DNA from: Bacteroidota bacterium
Lineage (GTDB): Bacteria > Bacteroidota > Bacteroidia > NS11-12g > UBA9320
NCBI GenBank assembly: GCA_002746305.1
Contig: NVWV01000009.1
Location: 136,455 to 200,454 of the forward strand
Direction of reading: 5' to 3'
DNA length: 64,000 bases
The notes below the pieces were generated by a model that was not told the origin of the DNA, made no database searches, and saw only the letters and a list, made by a program, of their open reading frames with translations. Of the stretch, positions 28,182 through 38,046 are shown piece by piece; within the stretch, counting starts at the first letter, position 1, and every line of letters starts with the position of its first letter. Made by a program: the position numbers and the translations under genes.

Positions 28182-28216
28182 ATTCAGATTTAAGCTGGTT
28201 TAGTATAGACTGTACA

Positions 28217-28738
28217 ATGCGTTTACTTACTATCATAGCACTCCTTATTTCCTTGTCGTGCACTGCACAACGAGATACTATTATCGTAGACTCAATAGCT
28301 TCGAAATCCACGAACAAGAAAGCAAATAAAATATGCAATAAGCTTGACATTCCCACCAATTCTGAAGCAAATACCAAACTGCTCACATTCATATTAGACT
28401 GGAGAGGTACTCCATACTGCTATGGTGGAAGCACAAAAAAATGTACCGACTGTTCAGGCTTTACAGGTAACGCATATAGGGAAATCTATAAAAAAGATAT
28501 TCCTAGAGTATCTCGTGATATATACGCTAACTCAATGCCAATAAGAAAACACGCTTTGTACGAGGGTGACTTTGTCTTTTTTGCTACATCTGGAGGCGAT
28601 AGAATAACACATGTTGGGATATACCTATGGGATGGCTTTTTTGCCCATGCATCCAGCAGTAAAGGAGTTACAATAAGTAACCTTAGACAAGGTTACTATC
28701 AAAAAACTTTTGTAGGTGGCGGAGCTTGGATAGACTAA
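28217..28738 (+). CDS. NlpC/P60-family cell-wall peptidase (C40)
   Basis: A 173-residue exported cysteine peptidase. The catalytic triad is visible as Cys79 in TDCSGF, His132 in ITHVGIYL and His144 in FAHAS, the standard spacing for NlpC/P60 domains that cut gamma-D-Glu-diamino acid bonds in peptidoglycan. The N-terminus is a signal with a possible lipobox (ISLSC, Cys15). It starts 35 bases after bshA and runs towards the convergent lipoprotein gene, 2 bases between stops. No extra SH3 domain is seen. Confidence 0.92.
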   Translation: MRLLTIIALLISLSCTAQRDTIIVDSIASKSTNKKANKICNKLDIPTNSEANTKLLTFILDWRGTPYCYGGSTKKCTDCSGFTGNAYREIYKKDIPRVSRDIYANSMPIRKHALYEGDFVFFATSGGDRITHVGIYLWDGFFAHASSSKGVTISNLRQGYYQKTFVGGGAWID

Positions 28739-28740
28739 GT

Positions 28741-29310
28741 CTATTTTGTGATTGTAAATTCAACATCAGAGTTTGCATCTAAAACAAACTGCTCAGTTAT
28801 TGGAACTTGATTATCAAAATTTCCTGTAAATACTATCTTAGTTGAAGTACTTGATATTACTCCTAATTTCTTACCTCCATCTTCTGTCAATGTAATTTCC
28901 CCATTGGATTCGATCCAAGTACCCGTTGATGTTGTTTTGTCTACAGGCAGCTTTTGGTTTTGTGTCTGTCCAAATATCTCTGCATCCACATCTGCGGTAA
29001 ATTCAAGTTCTGTAGAAAATACATTCGGATTTTCACTAATAACAACCTCCCCAACAATATTGATACCCGTTCCAGTAAATGTCCCAGACTCTGACCCCAT
29101 AAAGCTAAGTATGCCATTCTTCAATTCAATTTTAGTGTAGCTCCAAGTACCCACGTATGGACTTACCTGAGTTTCTCCACCATTCCCCCCATTTCCAGTA
29201 GTGTCTGTAGTCCTATCTGTATCCTGAATTACAGGCAAAGGTGGTTTTTTACAACTTTGAGAAACAACAATAAAAAGACCCAAGGTTAAAAGCAGTACTA
29301 AATTTTTCAT
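28741..29310 (-). CDS. Lipoprotein with lipocalin-like domain
   Basis: A 189-residue lipoprotein. The frame extends to ATG 29325, but ATG 29310 gives the standard signal MKNLVLLLTLGLFIVVSQSC with Cys at 20. A Thr/Gly linker (about 30-45) is followed by one beta-rich domain with repeated antiparallel strands (VGTWSYTKIELKNG, TGTWIESNGEITLTEDGG, KIVFTGNFDN). This resembles lipocalin-like domains (DUF4923/lipocalin_4 type) of Bacteroidota. Lipid-anchored; ligand unknown. Confidence 0.75.
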   Translation of the reverse strand: MKNLVLLLTLGLFIVVSQSCKKPPLPVIQDTDRTTDTTGNGGNGGETQVSPYVGTWSYTKIELKNGILSFMGSESGTFTGTGINIVGEVVISENPNVFSTELEFTADVDAEIFGQTQNQKLPVDKTTSTGTWIESNGEITLTEDGGKKLGVISSTSTKIVFTGNFDNQVPITEQFVLDANSDVEFTITK

Positions 29311-29337
29311 GATTCTAGTTCGCAAGTTAATACATCT

Positions 29338-30063
29338 TTACATATTCCAAATCTCCCATGACCTATCCGCCTGCAATTCGAGCATCTGTAAACCATTTTT
29401 AATGGTTGCTCCTTGCTTTTTTGCCTGACTTAAGAATAAGGTTTCTGATGGAAAATAGATAAGATCATAACATAGATGCTCTTCAGAAATAGCACTATAA
29501 GGTATATCCACAGCCTCATTTAATCTATGTTCCATGCCCAATGGAGTTGTATTAATAAGTAGTTTATTCTTCGAAATAATTTCTTCGGTCAAGTCATCGT
29601 AGGTGTAATCTGCACCTTCATTTCTTGACACTAGTTTATACGCAATCCCTAGTCTCCTTAGTACATATTTAACCGCAGCACTACTTCCTCCATTTCCAAA
29701 GATCAAGGCATTCTTATGATGGACTCCAAGTAAAGGCGTTAATGAAGTCCTAAAACCATAAATGTCTGTATTGTAACCATACAGCTTCTCCCCTATCACT
29801 TTCACTGTATTTACGGCATTTACCTTTACAGCATCTTCAGATATATGATGTAAATGATGAATGACACTTTGTTTAAACGGCATGGTGACATTAACTCCTG
29901 ACAGGTCATTATCTGATAATAATACACTTAGCTCATCGATACTTTTCAGCTCAAAGGCTGAGTACTCACAATCAGAAATTTTAAGATTTCTAAATTTTTC
30001 TGTAAAATAGCTTGGAGAAAATGAGTGCTTTATCGGATTCCCTATTACCCCGTATTTTCTCAT
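29338..30063 (-). CDS. aroE: Shikimate dehydrogenase
   Basis: A 241-residue AroE, which reduces 3-dehydroshikimate with NADPH in aromatic amino-acid synthesis. Substrate residues are seen in GNPIKHSFSP (8-17), GVNVTMPFKQ with catalytic Lys64, NTD with Asp100, and the nucleotide-binding loop GNGGSSAAV. It is a little shorter than the E. coli protein, as usual for Bacteroidota. Its ATG overlaps the stop of the upstream DUF368 gene by 4 bases, so the two are co-translated. Confidence 0.95.
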   Translation of the reverse strand: MRKYGVIGNPIKHSFSPSYFTEKFRNLKISDCEYSAFELKSIDELSVLLSDNDLSGVNVTMPFKQSVIHHLHHISEDAVKVNAVNTVKVIGEKLYGYNTDIYGFRTSLTPLLGVHHKNALIFGNGGSSAAVKYVLRRLGIAYKLVSRNEGADYTYDDLTEEIISKNKLLINTTPLGMEHRLNEAVDIPYSAISEEHLCYDLIYFPSETLFLSQAKKQGATIKNGLQMLELQADRSWEIWNM

Positions 30064-31013
30064 TTATTGACAGACATTCTATCTAAGCCATAAACAACAA
30101 GAATACCAACAGCCATTGCAATAATTGCAGTAAGTATATGAGGTACATTGCCATAAACTGGATTGTCTGCCAATTGACCAAACGTACCTGGCAACACACT
30201 TTCCGAAAATCTTACTGCTTTAAAACCATCCTTTGTGGGATCTAGTTCCAATACCTTTTGCCATGGCCACACTTTATTCAATGAACCAATCAAAAATCCT
30301 GTAAGTAAAGCCAATGTTGGATTTGGAAATCGTTTGAAAGTATAGGTTAGCACCTTGGCAAACGTTAAAAGACCAACCAACATACCTAGAGCAAAGGCCA
30401 CTACTATTCCAGTCTCAGGCCCAAACGGATTACCTAAAAAATCGTGAAGAGCTGGCATGATAATCGTATACATTCCCAATAACAGCAGCACAAAACTACC
30501 TGACAAACCAGGTAACATCAAAGCTGAAACACCAATAATTCCTGCAAGAAATACGATTATAAGGTTACTCGAACCTTGAGACGGGGCTGCTATTGTAACC
30601 CAATAAACCAATGCCGCTCCAAGTACTAAAAATACAATTTCAACTCCACCCCATTTAGAAACCTGCTTGGCAACAAAAGGTATAGATGCCAAAATAAGTC
30701 CAAAGAATAAACTCCAAATCATGATGGGATTACTATCTAAAAGTTTAATTATTACCTTAAGACCTATTACAAATCCAATTGCCATTCCCATCAACAACTT
30801 AATTAAAAACATAGCATCAATTTTTTGCAGAACAGCCTTAAATCCTTCCCTTTTGAGAGTCTTAACGAGTCCGATATTGATATGACTAATAGCATTGAGC
30901 AATCTTTCATAGATTCCTGTAATGAATGCCAAAGTACCGCCAGACACTCCTGGAATTACTTCAGCCACACCCATTGCTGCCCCTTTTAGCATTATGCTTA
31001 TCGTTTCTTTCAT
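30060..31013 (-). CDS. DUF368 membrane protein (putative undecaprenyl-phosphate translocase)
   Basis: A 317-residue inner-membrane protein with about 8-9 hydrophobic helices and the DUF368 signature GAAMGVAEVIPGVSGGTLAF at 12-31; a second repeat, GIIGVSALMLPGLSGSFVLL, is seen at about 157. Published work proposes that DUF368 proteins flip undecaprenyl phosphate back across the inner membrane; the function here is inferred from family. It is the first gene of a two-gene unit with aroE and has a -7 element on the minus strand at 31024-31031. Confidence 0.9.
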   Translation of the reverse strand: MKETISIMLKGAAMGVAEVIPGVSGGTLAFITGIYERLLNAISHINIGLVKTLKREGFKAVLQKIDAMFLIKLLMGMAIGFVIGLKVIIKLLDSNPIMIWSLFFGLILASIPFVAKQVSKWGGVEIVFLVLGAALVYWVTIAAPSQGSSNLIIVFLAGIIGVSALMLPGLSGSFVLLLLGMYTIIMPALHDFLGNPFGPETGIVVAFALGMLVGLLTFAKVLTYTFKRFPNPTLALLTGFLIGSLNKVWPWQKVLELDPTKDGFKAVRFSESVLPGTFGQLADNPVYGNVPHILTAIIAMAVGILVVYGLDRMSVNK

Positions 31014-31023
31014 AATATTTGAG

Positions 31024-31031
31024 CAAATGTA
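31024..31031 (-). promoter_or_regulatory. -7 promoter element TACATTTG for DUF368-aroE
   Basis: On the minus strand TACATTTG fits TAnnTTTG, 10 bases upstream of the ATG at 31013. No clear -33 TTG is present. Confidence 0.5.
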
Positions 31032-31071
31032 CTAACTCAATGGTACTTACGTTTTACTTTCGTACACACAG

Positions 31072-31197
31072 ATGAAAAAAACATTTGCTATAATATTACT
31101 AGGATTAAGTCTCATACTTGTATTTGATAGCTGTAAAGCCAAGAAAAAATACCGTTATAAGGGTCCTAGCAAAAACTGTGACTGCCCAAATCGATAA
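31072..31197 (+). CDS. Tiny lipoprotein, 41 residues
   Basis: An ATG is followed by a Lys-rich start and a hydrophobic stretch (FAIILLGLSLILVFDSC) that ends with a lipobox cysteine at 21. The mature part is only 20 residues, basic in the first half (KAKKKYRYKGPSK) and ending NCDCPNR. Very small Bacteroidota lipoproteins with a final Cys-rich motif are common and unstudied. It is divergent from DUF368 and 79 bases before mnmH. Confidence 0.7.
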   Translation: MKKTFAIILLGLSLILVFDSCKAKKKYRYKGPSKNCDCPNR

Positions 31198-31276
31198 ACT
31201 TTCTCTGAATTTGCAAGATTCAATAAAGAAGTAATTCCTAAATTCCCTTAAAGAATGCCTAATCTTGAACCTATAA

Positions 31277-32320
31277 ATGGGATTAAGGCAACAATCTGTC
31301 GTAGCCAGTATAAACATAGCTGAAGCGATTGCTCTGGGATGGCCAATTGTAGACGTTCGTTCTCCAAAGGAATTTAATCAAGGTCACATTCCAAATGCTA
31401 TCAATATCTCTTTATTCTCTGATAACGAACGTGCTCAAGTCGGGACTATTTACAAGCAACAATCCAAAGAAGCAGCCATAGAATTAGGCTATACTTTCGT
31501 CAATCCAAAACTTGAAAATTTCATATCGCAAGCCCAGCAATTAGCTCCAAATAAGCAGATTATTATTCACTGTTGGCGTGGGGGAATGCGAAGTCAATCC
31601 TTTGCACAACACCTATCAGAAAACGGATTTTCAAATGTCAAAGTAGTAAGCGGTGGTTATAAAGCATATCGCAATTATGTACTTCAAAACCTAGCTAATC
31701 CTGTACCAATAAAGTTACTTGGAGGGTACACTGGGAGTGGTAAAACGTACATTTTACAAGAACTAGAAAAAAGAGGACATCAAATCTTGGACTTGGAAGG
31801 ATTGGCCCACCATAAAGGCTCAGCTTTTGGAGGAATAGGACAAGCGGAACAACCCACTTCCGAACAATTTGAAAACTTTCTATTGGGCGAAATTCAAAAT
31901 TTAGACTTGTCTAAACCTGTATGGGTAGAAGATGAGAGCTATAGCATTGGTTCAGTAAATGTTCCAAAACAATTTCATCAGCAAATGAGAAATGCCAAAC
32001 TAATCTTCATTGATATTCCTAAAGAAGAAAGAGCAAAACACTTGGTCGAAGAATATGCAAATGTAGGTGACAATCAACTCGCAGAATCCATCCTAAAGCT
32101 ATCTAAAAGACTTGGAGGCGTAGGTGTTAAAACGGCATTAGACTTATTGAAACAGCATAACTATTTTGAAGTCGCACTACTCTCATTGCAGTACTACGAC
32201 AAGCTTTACACAAAAGGTAAGAACAGAAGAAGTAATGAGGACATGACCGTACTTCAATTAACAACTACAAATCATCATGAAAACGCACTTACCTTAGAAA
32301 AACTAAAAACACATGAGTGA
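31277..32320 (+). CDS. mnmH: tRNA 2-selenouridine synthase
   Basis: A 347-residue MnmH/SelU that replaces sulfur with selenium in the wobble 2-thiouridine of certain tRNAs, using selenophosphate. A rhodanese domain (about 1-135) carries the catalytic Cys99 in [11 protein letters not shown]-loop domain follows with GGYTGSGKT (149-157). It overlaps selD by 8 bases, and the pair forms a complete selenouridine unit; selA/selB are not in the window. Confidence 0.95.
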   Translation: MGLRQQSVVASINIAEAIALGWPIVDVRSPKEFNQGHIPNAINISLFSDNERAQVGTIYKQQSKEAAIELGYTFVNPKLENFISQAQQLAPNKQIIIHCWRGGMRSQSFAQHLSENGFSNVKVVSGGYKAYRNYVLQNLANPVPIKLLGGYTGSGKTYILQELEKRGHQILDLEGLAHHKGSAFGGIGQAEQPTSEQFENFLLGEIQNLDLSKPVWVEDESYSIGSVNVPKQFHQQMRNAKLIFIDIPKEERAKHLVEEYANVGDNQLAESILKLSKRLGGVGVKTALDLLKQHNYFEVALLSLQYYDKLYTKGKNRRSNEDMTVLQLTTTNHHENALTLEKLKTHE

Positions 32321-33344
32321 CATCAAACTAACCCAATACAGCCATGGTGCTGGCTGCGGATGTAAAATATCCCCACAGGTACTTAGTACCATGCTCAAAA
32401 CTAGTTTACCAAAACTTGATGACAAACGTTTGCTAGTTGGTAATGACAGCAGAGATGACGCCGCAGTCTATGACTTGGGAGATGGGAGTGCGGTAATAAG
32501 CACCACTGATTTTTTCATGCCTATTGTTGATGACCCATTTACTTTTGGAAGAATTGCCGCAGCCAATGCCATTAGTGATATATATGCAATGGGTGGTTCC
32601 CCTTTATTAGCTATTGCTATACTAGGATGGCCTATTGATAAACTTGCTCCTGAAGTTGCACAACAAGTATTAGAAGGTGGTCGTAAAACATGTTCCGAAG
32701 CAGGAATAATCTTGGCAGGTGGACACAGTATAGATAGTCCAGAACCTATTTTTGGTTTGGCGGTAACTGGAAGAGTGGACATCGACAAACTCAAACAAAA
32801 TAATACGGCTACTGCTGGTTGTAAATTGTACCTAACTAAACCTCTTGGTGTAGGAGTTTTGACCACAGCACAGAAACAGAAAAAGCTTCTTCCTGAACAT
32901 GAACATATAGGCCCTGAATCTATGATCAAGCTGAACACCATAGGGAAGGAATTATCTCAAATAAAAGGAGTAAAAGCAATGACTGATGTCACTGGTTTTG
33001 GACTATTGGGTCACTTGGTAGAAATGTGTGAGGGTAGTAACTTATCAGCAGAAATTGAACTTAAGAAAATTCCCGTATTTGATGAAGTTCCCCAATACTT
33101 GGAACAAGGATGTATCCCAGGAGGGACCACACGTAACTGGGATAGTTATGGACATCTCATCAAACTCTCCAATAGTAATGACAAAAACATTCTGTGTGAC
33201 CCACAAACAAGTGGAGGTCTTTTGATAGCAGTTGAAGAGGATTCTATAGCAGAAGTAGAAGCGTTACTTAGCAAAAATGCTATCGCAAAAACATCTATGG
33301 GTCTATTAAAAGAAAGCGTAGAAACGCTCATCCAAGTCATTTAA
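32313..33344 (+). CDS. selD: Selenide, water dikinase (selenophosphate synthetase)
   Basis: A 343-residue SelD that makes selenophosphate from selenide and ATP. The N-terminal loop GAGCGCK supplies Cys15/Cys17 and the lysine, so the active-site residue is cysteine, not selenocysteine. PurM-like landmarks are [46 protein letters not shown] and [11 protein letters not shown]. It lies in the same operon as mnmH. Confidence 0.96.
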   Translation: MSDIKLTQYSHGAGCGCKISPQVLSTMLKTSLPKLDDKRLLVGNDSRDDAAVYDLGDGSAVISTTDFFMPIVDDPFTFGRIAAANAISDIYAMGGSPLLAIAILGWPIDKLAPEVAQQVLEGGRKTCSEAGIILAGGHSIDSPEPIFGLAVTGRVDIDKLKQNNTATAGCKLYLTKPLGVGVLTTAQKQKKLLPEHEHIGPESMIKLNTIGKELSQIKGVKAMTDVTGFGLLGHLVEMCEGSNLSAEIELKKIPVFDEVPQYLEQGCIPGGTTRNWDSYGHLIKLSNSNDKNILCDPQTSGGLLIAVEEDSIAEVEALLSKNAIAKTSMGLLKESVETLIQVI

Positions 33345-33348
33345 TACT

Positions 33349-33356
33349 TATCTTTG
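33349..33356 (+). promoter_or_regulatory. -7 promoter element TATCTTTG
   Basis: TATCTTTG fits TAnnTTTG and lies 18 bases before ATG 33375. An in-frame TTG (33354) falls inside this box, which supports the ATG as the start of the next gene. Confidence 0.45.
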
Positions 33357-33374
33357 GTCAAAGACGGTAGACCA

Positions 33375-34025
33375 ATGGAAAATGACTTCATAAAATTTAG
33401 AACAATCCTATTGTTTGAAGAAGCTAAAGAAATTCAAGCTATTCTAGAGGAACATGGGATTGAAGTACGCTTACGTGATGATGTTCCATTTGTAGATACT
33501 ACTCTTACTGGTCGTACGGGTCAAAATGAAATAGAGATTCAAATTAAGCCTGAAAATTTTGAGAAAGCCAATAAGGCTCTTAGCAAACATGACAACGACT
33601 TAATTAATGACATTGATCCAAGCCACTACTTGTTTGAATTTAGCGACTTAGAGCTCCTAGACATACTAGACAAACCATTTGAATGGAGTTCATTAGACTA
33701 TTCTCTATCTATCAAAATATTAAAGGATAGAGGTCATACAATTGACAAAAAACTGCTAGAAAAATTAAAAGGAGATCGCCTTGACGAACTTTCAGCTCCG
33801 GATAAAGATCAAAAATTTCTGATCTTTATTGGCTACATTCTCGCTTTCACCTCTGGGTTTTTAGGTGTTATAATTGGCTATACATTGCTGTCATCCAAAA
33901 AGACATTACCTAATGGTGAGAAGGTTTTTAGATATTCCCAAGAAAATCAAAAAAGCGGAAAGCAAATTGCGACTATAGGGGTTGTTATTTTTTGTATCGG
34001 ACTGCTTATAAGATTACTAGGCTAA
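33375..34025 (+). CDS. DUF2007-like membrane protein
   Basis: A 216-residue protein read from ATG 33375 (the TTG 33354 extension overlaps the promoter). Residues about 5-75 resemble the DUF2007 'signal transducing' fold (RTILLFEEAKEIQAILEEHGIEVRLRDD, EIQIKPENFEKANKAL). An acidic middle and two transmembrane helices (about 153-175 and 197-214) follow. Function unknown. Its stop overlaps the stop of the convergent barrel gene. Confidence 0.65.
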   Translation: MENDFIKFRTILLFEEAKEIQAILEEHGIEVRLRDDVPFVDTTLTGRTGQNEIEIQIKPENFEKANKALSKHDNDLINDIDPSHYLFEFSDLELLDILDKPFEWSSLDYSLSIKILKDRGHTIDKKLLEKLKGDRLDELSAPDKDQKFLIFIGYILAFTSGFLGVIIGYTLLSSKKTLPNGEKVFRYSQENQKSGKQIATIGVVIFCIGLLIRLLG

Positions 34026-35146
34026 TACAAGCTTACCTTCTTAGGTTTTTTGGAAAAATGCCAACGCAAGTAATTCTCCATGGTAACATCCAACTTATTA
34101 GGATGCACATTGTAATTGAAACCCAATCTATTTAGGAACACTAAATTTTTTCCAATGGTTACTTCGTAACCTACTCTCACTCCAAGCATCTTGCGATAAT
34201 CTTGAGCATATGGCCAATTTTTGTTTCCTATAGAATGATATAACTGCTCTCCCCATGGCCCTTGGTACTGATGACTGTCCCAGTAATTGAGCACAAACTG
34301 ATAGTCTTTGTGCGTTAATCTTAGAACTCCTAATTGTCCAACTCCATCAATGATTCCATTTACCTTATCATCACTTCTATCCTCATAAAACGCCGCATGG
34401 CCTGATAAAAAGAGGTTGGTGTGTTCATTAAAAAAGTGGGTGTATTCTAAGCCATAGGCAAAATTATACTCCACAGAATTAGGCTTACTATTCACATCTA
34501 TTTCTCCTGCACTATGTACCGTAATTCCTTGAGCATTTAGACTAATTTTATTTTTTTCAGTGTTTATAGGATTTAGATACACATTATAACCCGCAACAAA
34601 TCGTTCGTTCTTGGGATCGTTTTCATAAATCATATCATGCCAATCTATCCAAGCATCGTAACTTAAAAACTTACCGGGTTTGGTAATCTGCACACCCTGT
34701 TCAAATCTATCTGTAATTGCCTTTTCGTAGTCATACAACGGCTCTATCATTTTGTGCTGTAATGTTCCATTCAAACTTCCAAAAACAATATTATGAGCAA
34801 GCACGTCATCGAATGTAAATTTAAAGTACGGCTCTATGCTTCGTATTTCCGGATTGCCAAAATCATATCGTAGATTAAATCCTCCATAAATCTGAGCCTT
34901 TTCATTGAACGAATATTGGACATATGGCAACAGATTAAATCCAATGTATGTAGACCCCTTATCAATGGGAGATAAATACTCCACATTTCTGAAATAACTT
35001 AAGTTATCAAAGTGAAAAACAATGTGTGATGAATCAATAGTCCGTTCATATTTATCATTGTCAAAAAATGAATTTTCATATTGACTGTATATATTACTAC
35101 ACAGAAAAAACGTACATACTAGAGTAAACGTGTGCTTAAATGACAT
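34022..35146 (-). CDS. Predicted outer-membrane beta-barrel protein
   Basis: A 374-residue exported protein with signal peptide (1-21, ending SNIYSQ) and many amphipathic antiparallel strands rich in Tyr/Phe/Asn, for example NLLPYVQYSFNEKAQIYGGF, GLEYTHFFNEHTNLFLSGHA and GVRVGYEVTIGKNLVFLNR. The last residues (WHFSKKPKKVSLY) end in Tyr, as barrels often do. I do not recognise a named family. Stops of this gene and the DUF2007-like gene overlap. Confidence 0.7.
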   Translation of the reverse strand: MSFKHTFTLVCTFFLCSNIYSQYENSFFDNDKYERTIDSSHIVFHFDNLSYFRNVEYLSPIDKGSTYIGFNLLPYVQYSFNEKAQIYGGFNLRYDFGNPEIRSIEPYFKFTFDDVLAHNIVFGSLNGTLQHKMIEPLYDYEKAITDRFEQGVQITKPGKFLSYDAWIDWHDMIYENDPKNERFVAGYNVYLNPINTEKNKISLNAQGITVHSAGEIDVNSKPNSVEYNFAYGLEYTHFFNEHTNLFLSGHAAFYEDRSDDKVNGIIDGVGQLGVLRLTHKDYQFVLNYWDSHQYQGPWGEQLYHSIGNKNWPYAQDYRKMLGVRVGYEVTIGKNLVFLNRLGFNYNVHPNKLDVTMENYLRWHFSKKPKKVSLY

Positions 35147-35217
35147 TTATATACGGTACAATTAGCTGCAAATAAGCAACTTTGCAATGATTTATCATAA
35201 CTCAAACCCTTTTGGCA

Positions 35218-35225
35218 TACATTTG
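35218..35225 (+). promoter_or_regulatory. -7 promoter element TACATTTG
   Basis: TACATTTG fits TAnnTTTG, 26 bases before the ATG at 35252. Confidence 0.45.
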
Positions 35226-35251
35226 GAATAAATACTAGTAAACTAAGTAAT

Positions 35252-36046
35252 ATGAACGCATTGAAAATATTATCACTCACACTGGTCCTTTTCTTAGGAA
35301 GTGCTTACACTAATGAAACAGATCAATACGATGACCTTCGAGAAAAGGACAACGAAGCTTTTACCTATGGTGAAGAGTTGAAATTCAGAGTGCATTATGG
35401 ATGGATAAATGCGGCAAGTGTAAAAGTAAAAGTGGCAGATAAGCCCGTTATGATCAAAGGCAGACCCACTTATAATGTAAGTGCATATGGGAAAACATTT
35501 CGTTCCTTTGACTGGGCCTTTAGAGTAAGAGATCACTTTGTGAGCTACATAGACAGTCAGAGTATAGCTCCGCTTAAATACTATAAAAAAGTAGAAGAAG
35601 ATAACTACCGAGATGATGACTTGGTGTACTACGATCACGAAAAGAAAAAGCTAAAGGGTAAGAAAAAAGATATGGATATGCCTGCCTACCTTCAAGACAT
35701 TGTAAGCAGTATTTTCTATGCAAGAACCATTGATTTTTCTAAGGCTAAAATTGGGCAATCATTTCCCATTGATATTTATTTGGATCAAGAAATTTATAAT
35801 CTAAAGTTTAAATACATTGGTCAAGAGGTAATCAAATCAGACTTGGGTAAGGTAAACTGTTACAAATTAAGACCTCAACTGGTAGTAGACCGTGTTTTTA
35901 AGGATGAAGACGATATGACTATCTGGATAAGTGCAGATGCCAATAAAATCCCTATTCGGGTAAAAGCCAATATATACATTGGCTCTGTCAAAATTGATAT
36001 TACCAGTGCCAATGGATTACGAAATCCATTTAGCTCGAAGAAATAG
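35252..36046 (+). CDS. DUF3108 secreted protein
   Basis: A 264-residue exported protein with signal peptide (about 1-19). A DUF3108 domain spans most of the protein: YGEELKFRVHYGWINAASVKV, a middle WAFRVRDHFVSYID, YYDHEKKKLKGKKKDM, PAYLQDIVSSIFYAR and the late strands RVKANIYIGSVKIDI. The family is common in the Bacteroidota envelope and of unknown function. A weak terminator follows. Confidence 0.85.
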   Translation: MNALKILSLTLVLFLGSAYTNETDQYDDLREKDNEAFTYGEELKFRVHYGWINAASVKVKVADKPVMIKGRPTYNVSAYGKTFRSFDWAFRVRDHFVSYIDSQSIAPLKYYKKVEEDNYRDDDLVYYDHEKKKLKGKKKDMDMPAYLQDIVSSIFYARTIDFSKAKIGQSFPIDIYLDQEIYNLKFKYIGQEVIKSDLGKVNCYKLRPQLVVDRVFKDEDDMTIWISADANKIPIRVKANIYIGSVKIDITSANGLRNPFSSKK

Positions 36047-36068
36047 ATAAAATTTCATAAAGATTTAA

Positions 36069-36101
36069 AAGGTCGCTATTTCTTATAGTGGCCTTCTTTG
36101 T
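36069..36101 (+). terminator. Probable rho-independent terminator
   Basis: An 11-bp stem AAGGTCGCTAT/ATAGTGGCCTT (two wobble pairs) with a 5-base loop, followed by CTTTGTT, a short T-rich tract. Located 23 bases after the DUF3108 stop. Confidence 0.6.
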
Positions 36102-36129
36102 TAAAAATTTACCTTTACCGCCGTAAGCA

Positions 36130-38010
36130 ATGAACTACCTAAACGGCGAAAATTTATCCAAAGACCTCGGAGAAAGAATTCTCTTTAAAGACCTGGACCT
36201 CAGTATTAATAAAGGAGATAAGATAGCCCTTGTGGCCAACAACGGAACGGGTAAAAGTTCTCTGTTGAAAATATTGGCTCAAGTGGAAGAACCCGATAAT
36301 GGCACAGTTCGATTACGTAAGGGTATACGATCTGCCTATCTACCTCAAGAACCGACATTTGAAGAAGGAACTATCCAGGAACTGATTGATAATAGCAGCA
36401 CACATATTATGGCTGTAATAAGAGCTTATGAAGCCTCTTTAGAAGCACAGACTGCGAACTACAACACAGAGACTCAAAGAACCTTTGAAAACGCCTCAGC
36501 AGCTATGGATGAGGCTGACGCATGGGACTTTGAACGAAAGCTAAAAGAACTCCTGACCCGATTTACCATTACCGACTACGACCAAGAGATTTCATCACTT
36601 AGTGGAGGACAACAAAAGAGACTTGCTATCAGTTTAGCAATTCTTCAAAATCCTGACATTCTCTTACTAGATGAGCCAACCAATCACTTGGATTTGGATA
36701 TGATAGAATGGTTGGAGAAATACCTTAGTAATTCTTCCATGAGTATTCTAATGGTATCTCACGATAGATATTTTTTGGACTCTGTTTGCAATCAAATTGT
36801 CGAAATGACGAGCGGTAGATTACAAAACTACACGGGCAACTATGCTTACTTCTTGGAAAAGAAAGCTGAGATGGAAGCTGCTCAAGCTGCAGAAGTAGGA
36901 AAGGCTCAACAACTCATGAAAACGGAGTTGGAATGGATGCGAAGAAGTCCAAAAGCCAGAACGACTAAGAGTAAATCTCGGATCTCTTCTTTTTACGATA
37001 CTGAAGCTAAGGCCAAAAGCGGCAAGAAGACGCAAGACCTCGAGCTTTCTGTAAAAATGACTCGCATAGGTGGTAAGATTCTAGAACTTAAAAAAGTATA
37101 TAAAAGCTATGATGACACCATCATTCTCAAAGGCTTTGACTACACCTTCAAAAAAGGAGAACGCATAGGTATCGTAGGGAAAAATGGTTGTGGGAAATCT
37201 ACCGTCCTTAATATGATCATGAATCTGGAACAACCAGATAGTGGAAAAATTAATCGAGGTGATACTATCGTATTTGGCTACTACAGTCAGGATGGGATGA
37301 AGAACCTAAAGCCACAAAAAAGAGTAATTGACGTACTCAAAGATGTTGCAGAGGTCATAACGCTTGCCGATGGCCGAAAAGTCACGGCTAGTCAAATGCT
37401 GAACCTCTTTCTTTTTCCACCTCAGATGCAGCATCAATATGTAGAAAAACTGAGTGGAGGAGAAAAAAGACGTCTATACCTACTGACCGTTTTGATGCTC
37501 AATCCTAACTTCTTGATTCTGGATGAGCCAACGAATGACCTGGATATTTTAACCTTGAATAAATTGGAATCATTTCTATCCGATTTTGGTGGATGTATTA
37601 TACTGGTAAGTCACGATAGATACTTCTTAGATAGAATTGTAGATCATATTTTTGTTTTTGAAGGACAGGGTAATATTCGGGATTACAACGGTAGCTATAC
37701 AGAGTATAGACTGGAACAAGAACAAAAGTTAAAAGACGAGAAGAAGGAAGCTAAAGCCATTGAAGTAGCTGTTAAGCCTAAGACGGAAAATCCAAAGACT
37801 AAAATGAGTTTTAAGGAGAAATATGAATTTGACACTTTGGAAAAGGAATTGGAAGAGCTAGAAACAGAAAAGACCAACCTGGAAGCAGAACTTGCAGCCA
37901 ATCCCACCGATTTTGATATTATATCCAAAGCCAGTGCCCGCTTAACGGAAGTACTTAAACTCTCTGCTACTAAGACCGACCGATGGTTGGAGCTGAGCGA
38001 GTACGTATAA
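36130..38010 (+). CDS. ABC-F family ATPase, Uup-like
   Basis: A 626-residue ABC-F protein with two ATPase domains and no membrane segments; such proteins act on ribosomes or nucleic-acid structures. First domain: Walker A NGTGKSSL (about 38), signature LSGGQQKRLAIS, Walker B LLLDEPTNHLDLD. A charged linker (about 240-310) follows, then a second Walker A GKNGCGKST, LSGGEKRRLYL and LILDEPTNDLDI. The C-terminal coiled coil (560-615, EKELEELETEKTNLEAEL) places it near Uup. A decayed copy of its last 15 codons lies 0.5 kb downstream. Confidence 0.95.
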   Translation: MNYLNGENLSKDLGERILFKDLDLSINKGDKIALVANNGTGKSSLLKILAQVEEPDNGTVRLRKGIRSAYLPQEPTFEEGTIQELIDNSSTHIMAVIRAYEASLEAQTANYNTETQRTFENASAAMDEADAWDFERKLKELLTRFTITDYDQEISSLSGGQQKRLAISLAILQNPDILLLDEPTNHLDLDMIEWLEKYLSNSSMSILMVSHDRYFLDSVCNQIVEMTSGRLQNYTGNYAYFLEKKAEMEAAQAAEVGKAQQLMKTELEWMRRSPKARTTKSKSRISSFYDTEAKAKSGKKTQDLELSVKMTRIGGKILELKKVYKSYDDTIILKGFDYTFKKGERIGIVGKNGCGKSTVLNMIMNLEQPDSGKINRGDTIVFGYYSQDGMKNLKPQKRVIDVLKDVAEVITLADGRKVTASQMLNLFLFPPQMQHQYVEKLSGGEKRRLYLLTVLMLNPNFLILDEPTNDLDILTLNKLESFLSDFGGCIILVSHDRYFLDRIVDHIFVFEGQGNIRDYNGSYTEYRLEQEQKLKDEKKEAKAIEVAVKPKTENPKTKMSFKEKYEFDTLEKELEELETEKTNLEAELAANPTDFDIISKASARLTEVLKLSATKTDRWLELSEYV

Positions 38011-38028
38011 AACTCACCTCTAATACCC

Positions 38029-38036
38029 TACTTTTG
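38029..38036 (+). promoter_or_regulatory. -7 promoter element TACTTTTG
   Basis: TACTTTTG fits TAnnTTTG and ends 10 bases before the ATG at 38047. Confidence 0.45.
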
Positions 38037-38046
38037 AGACCTGACT

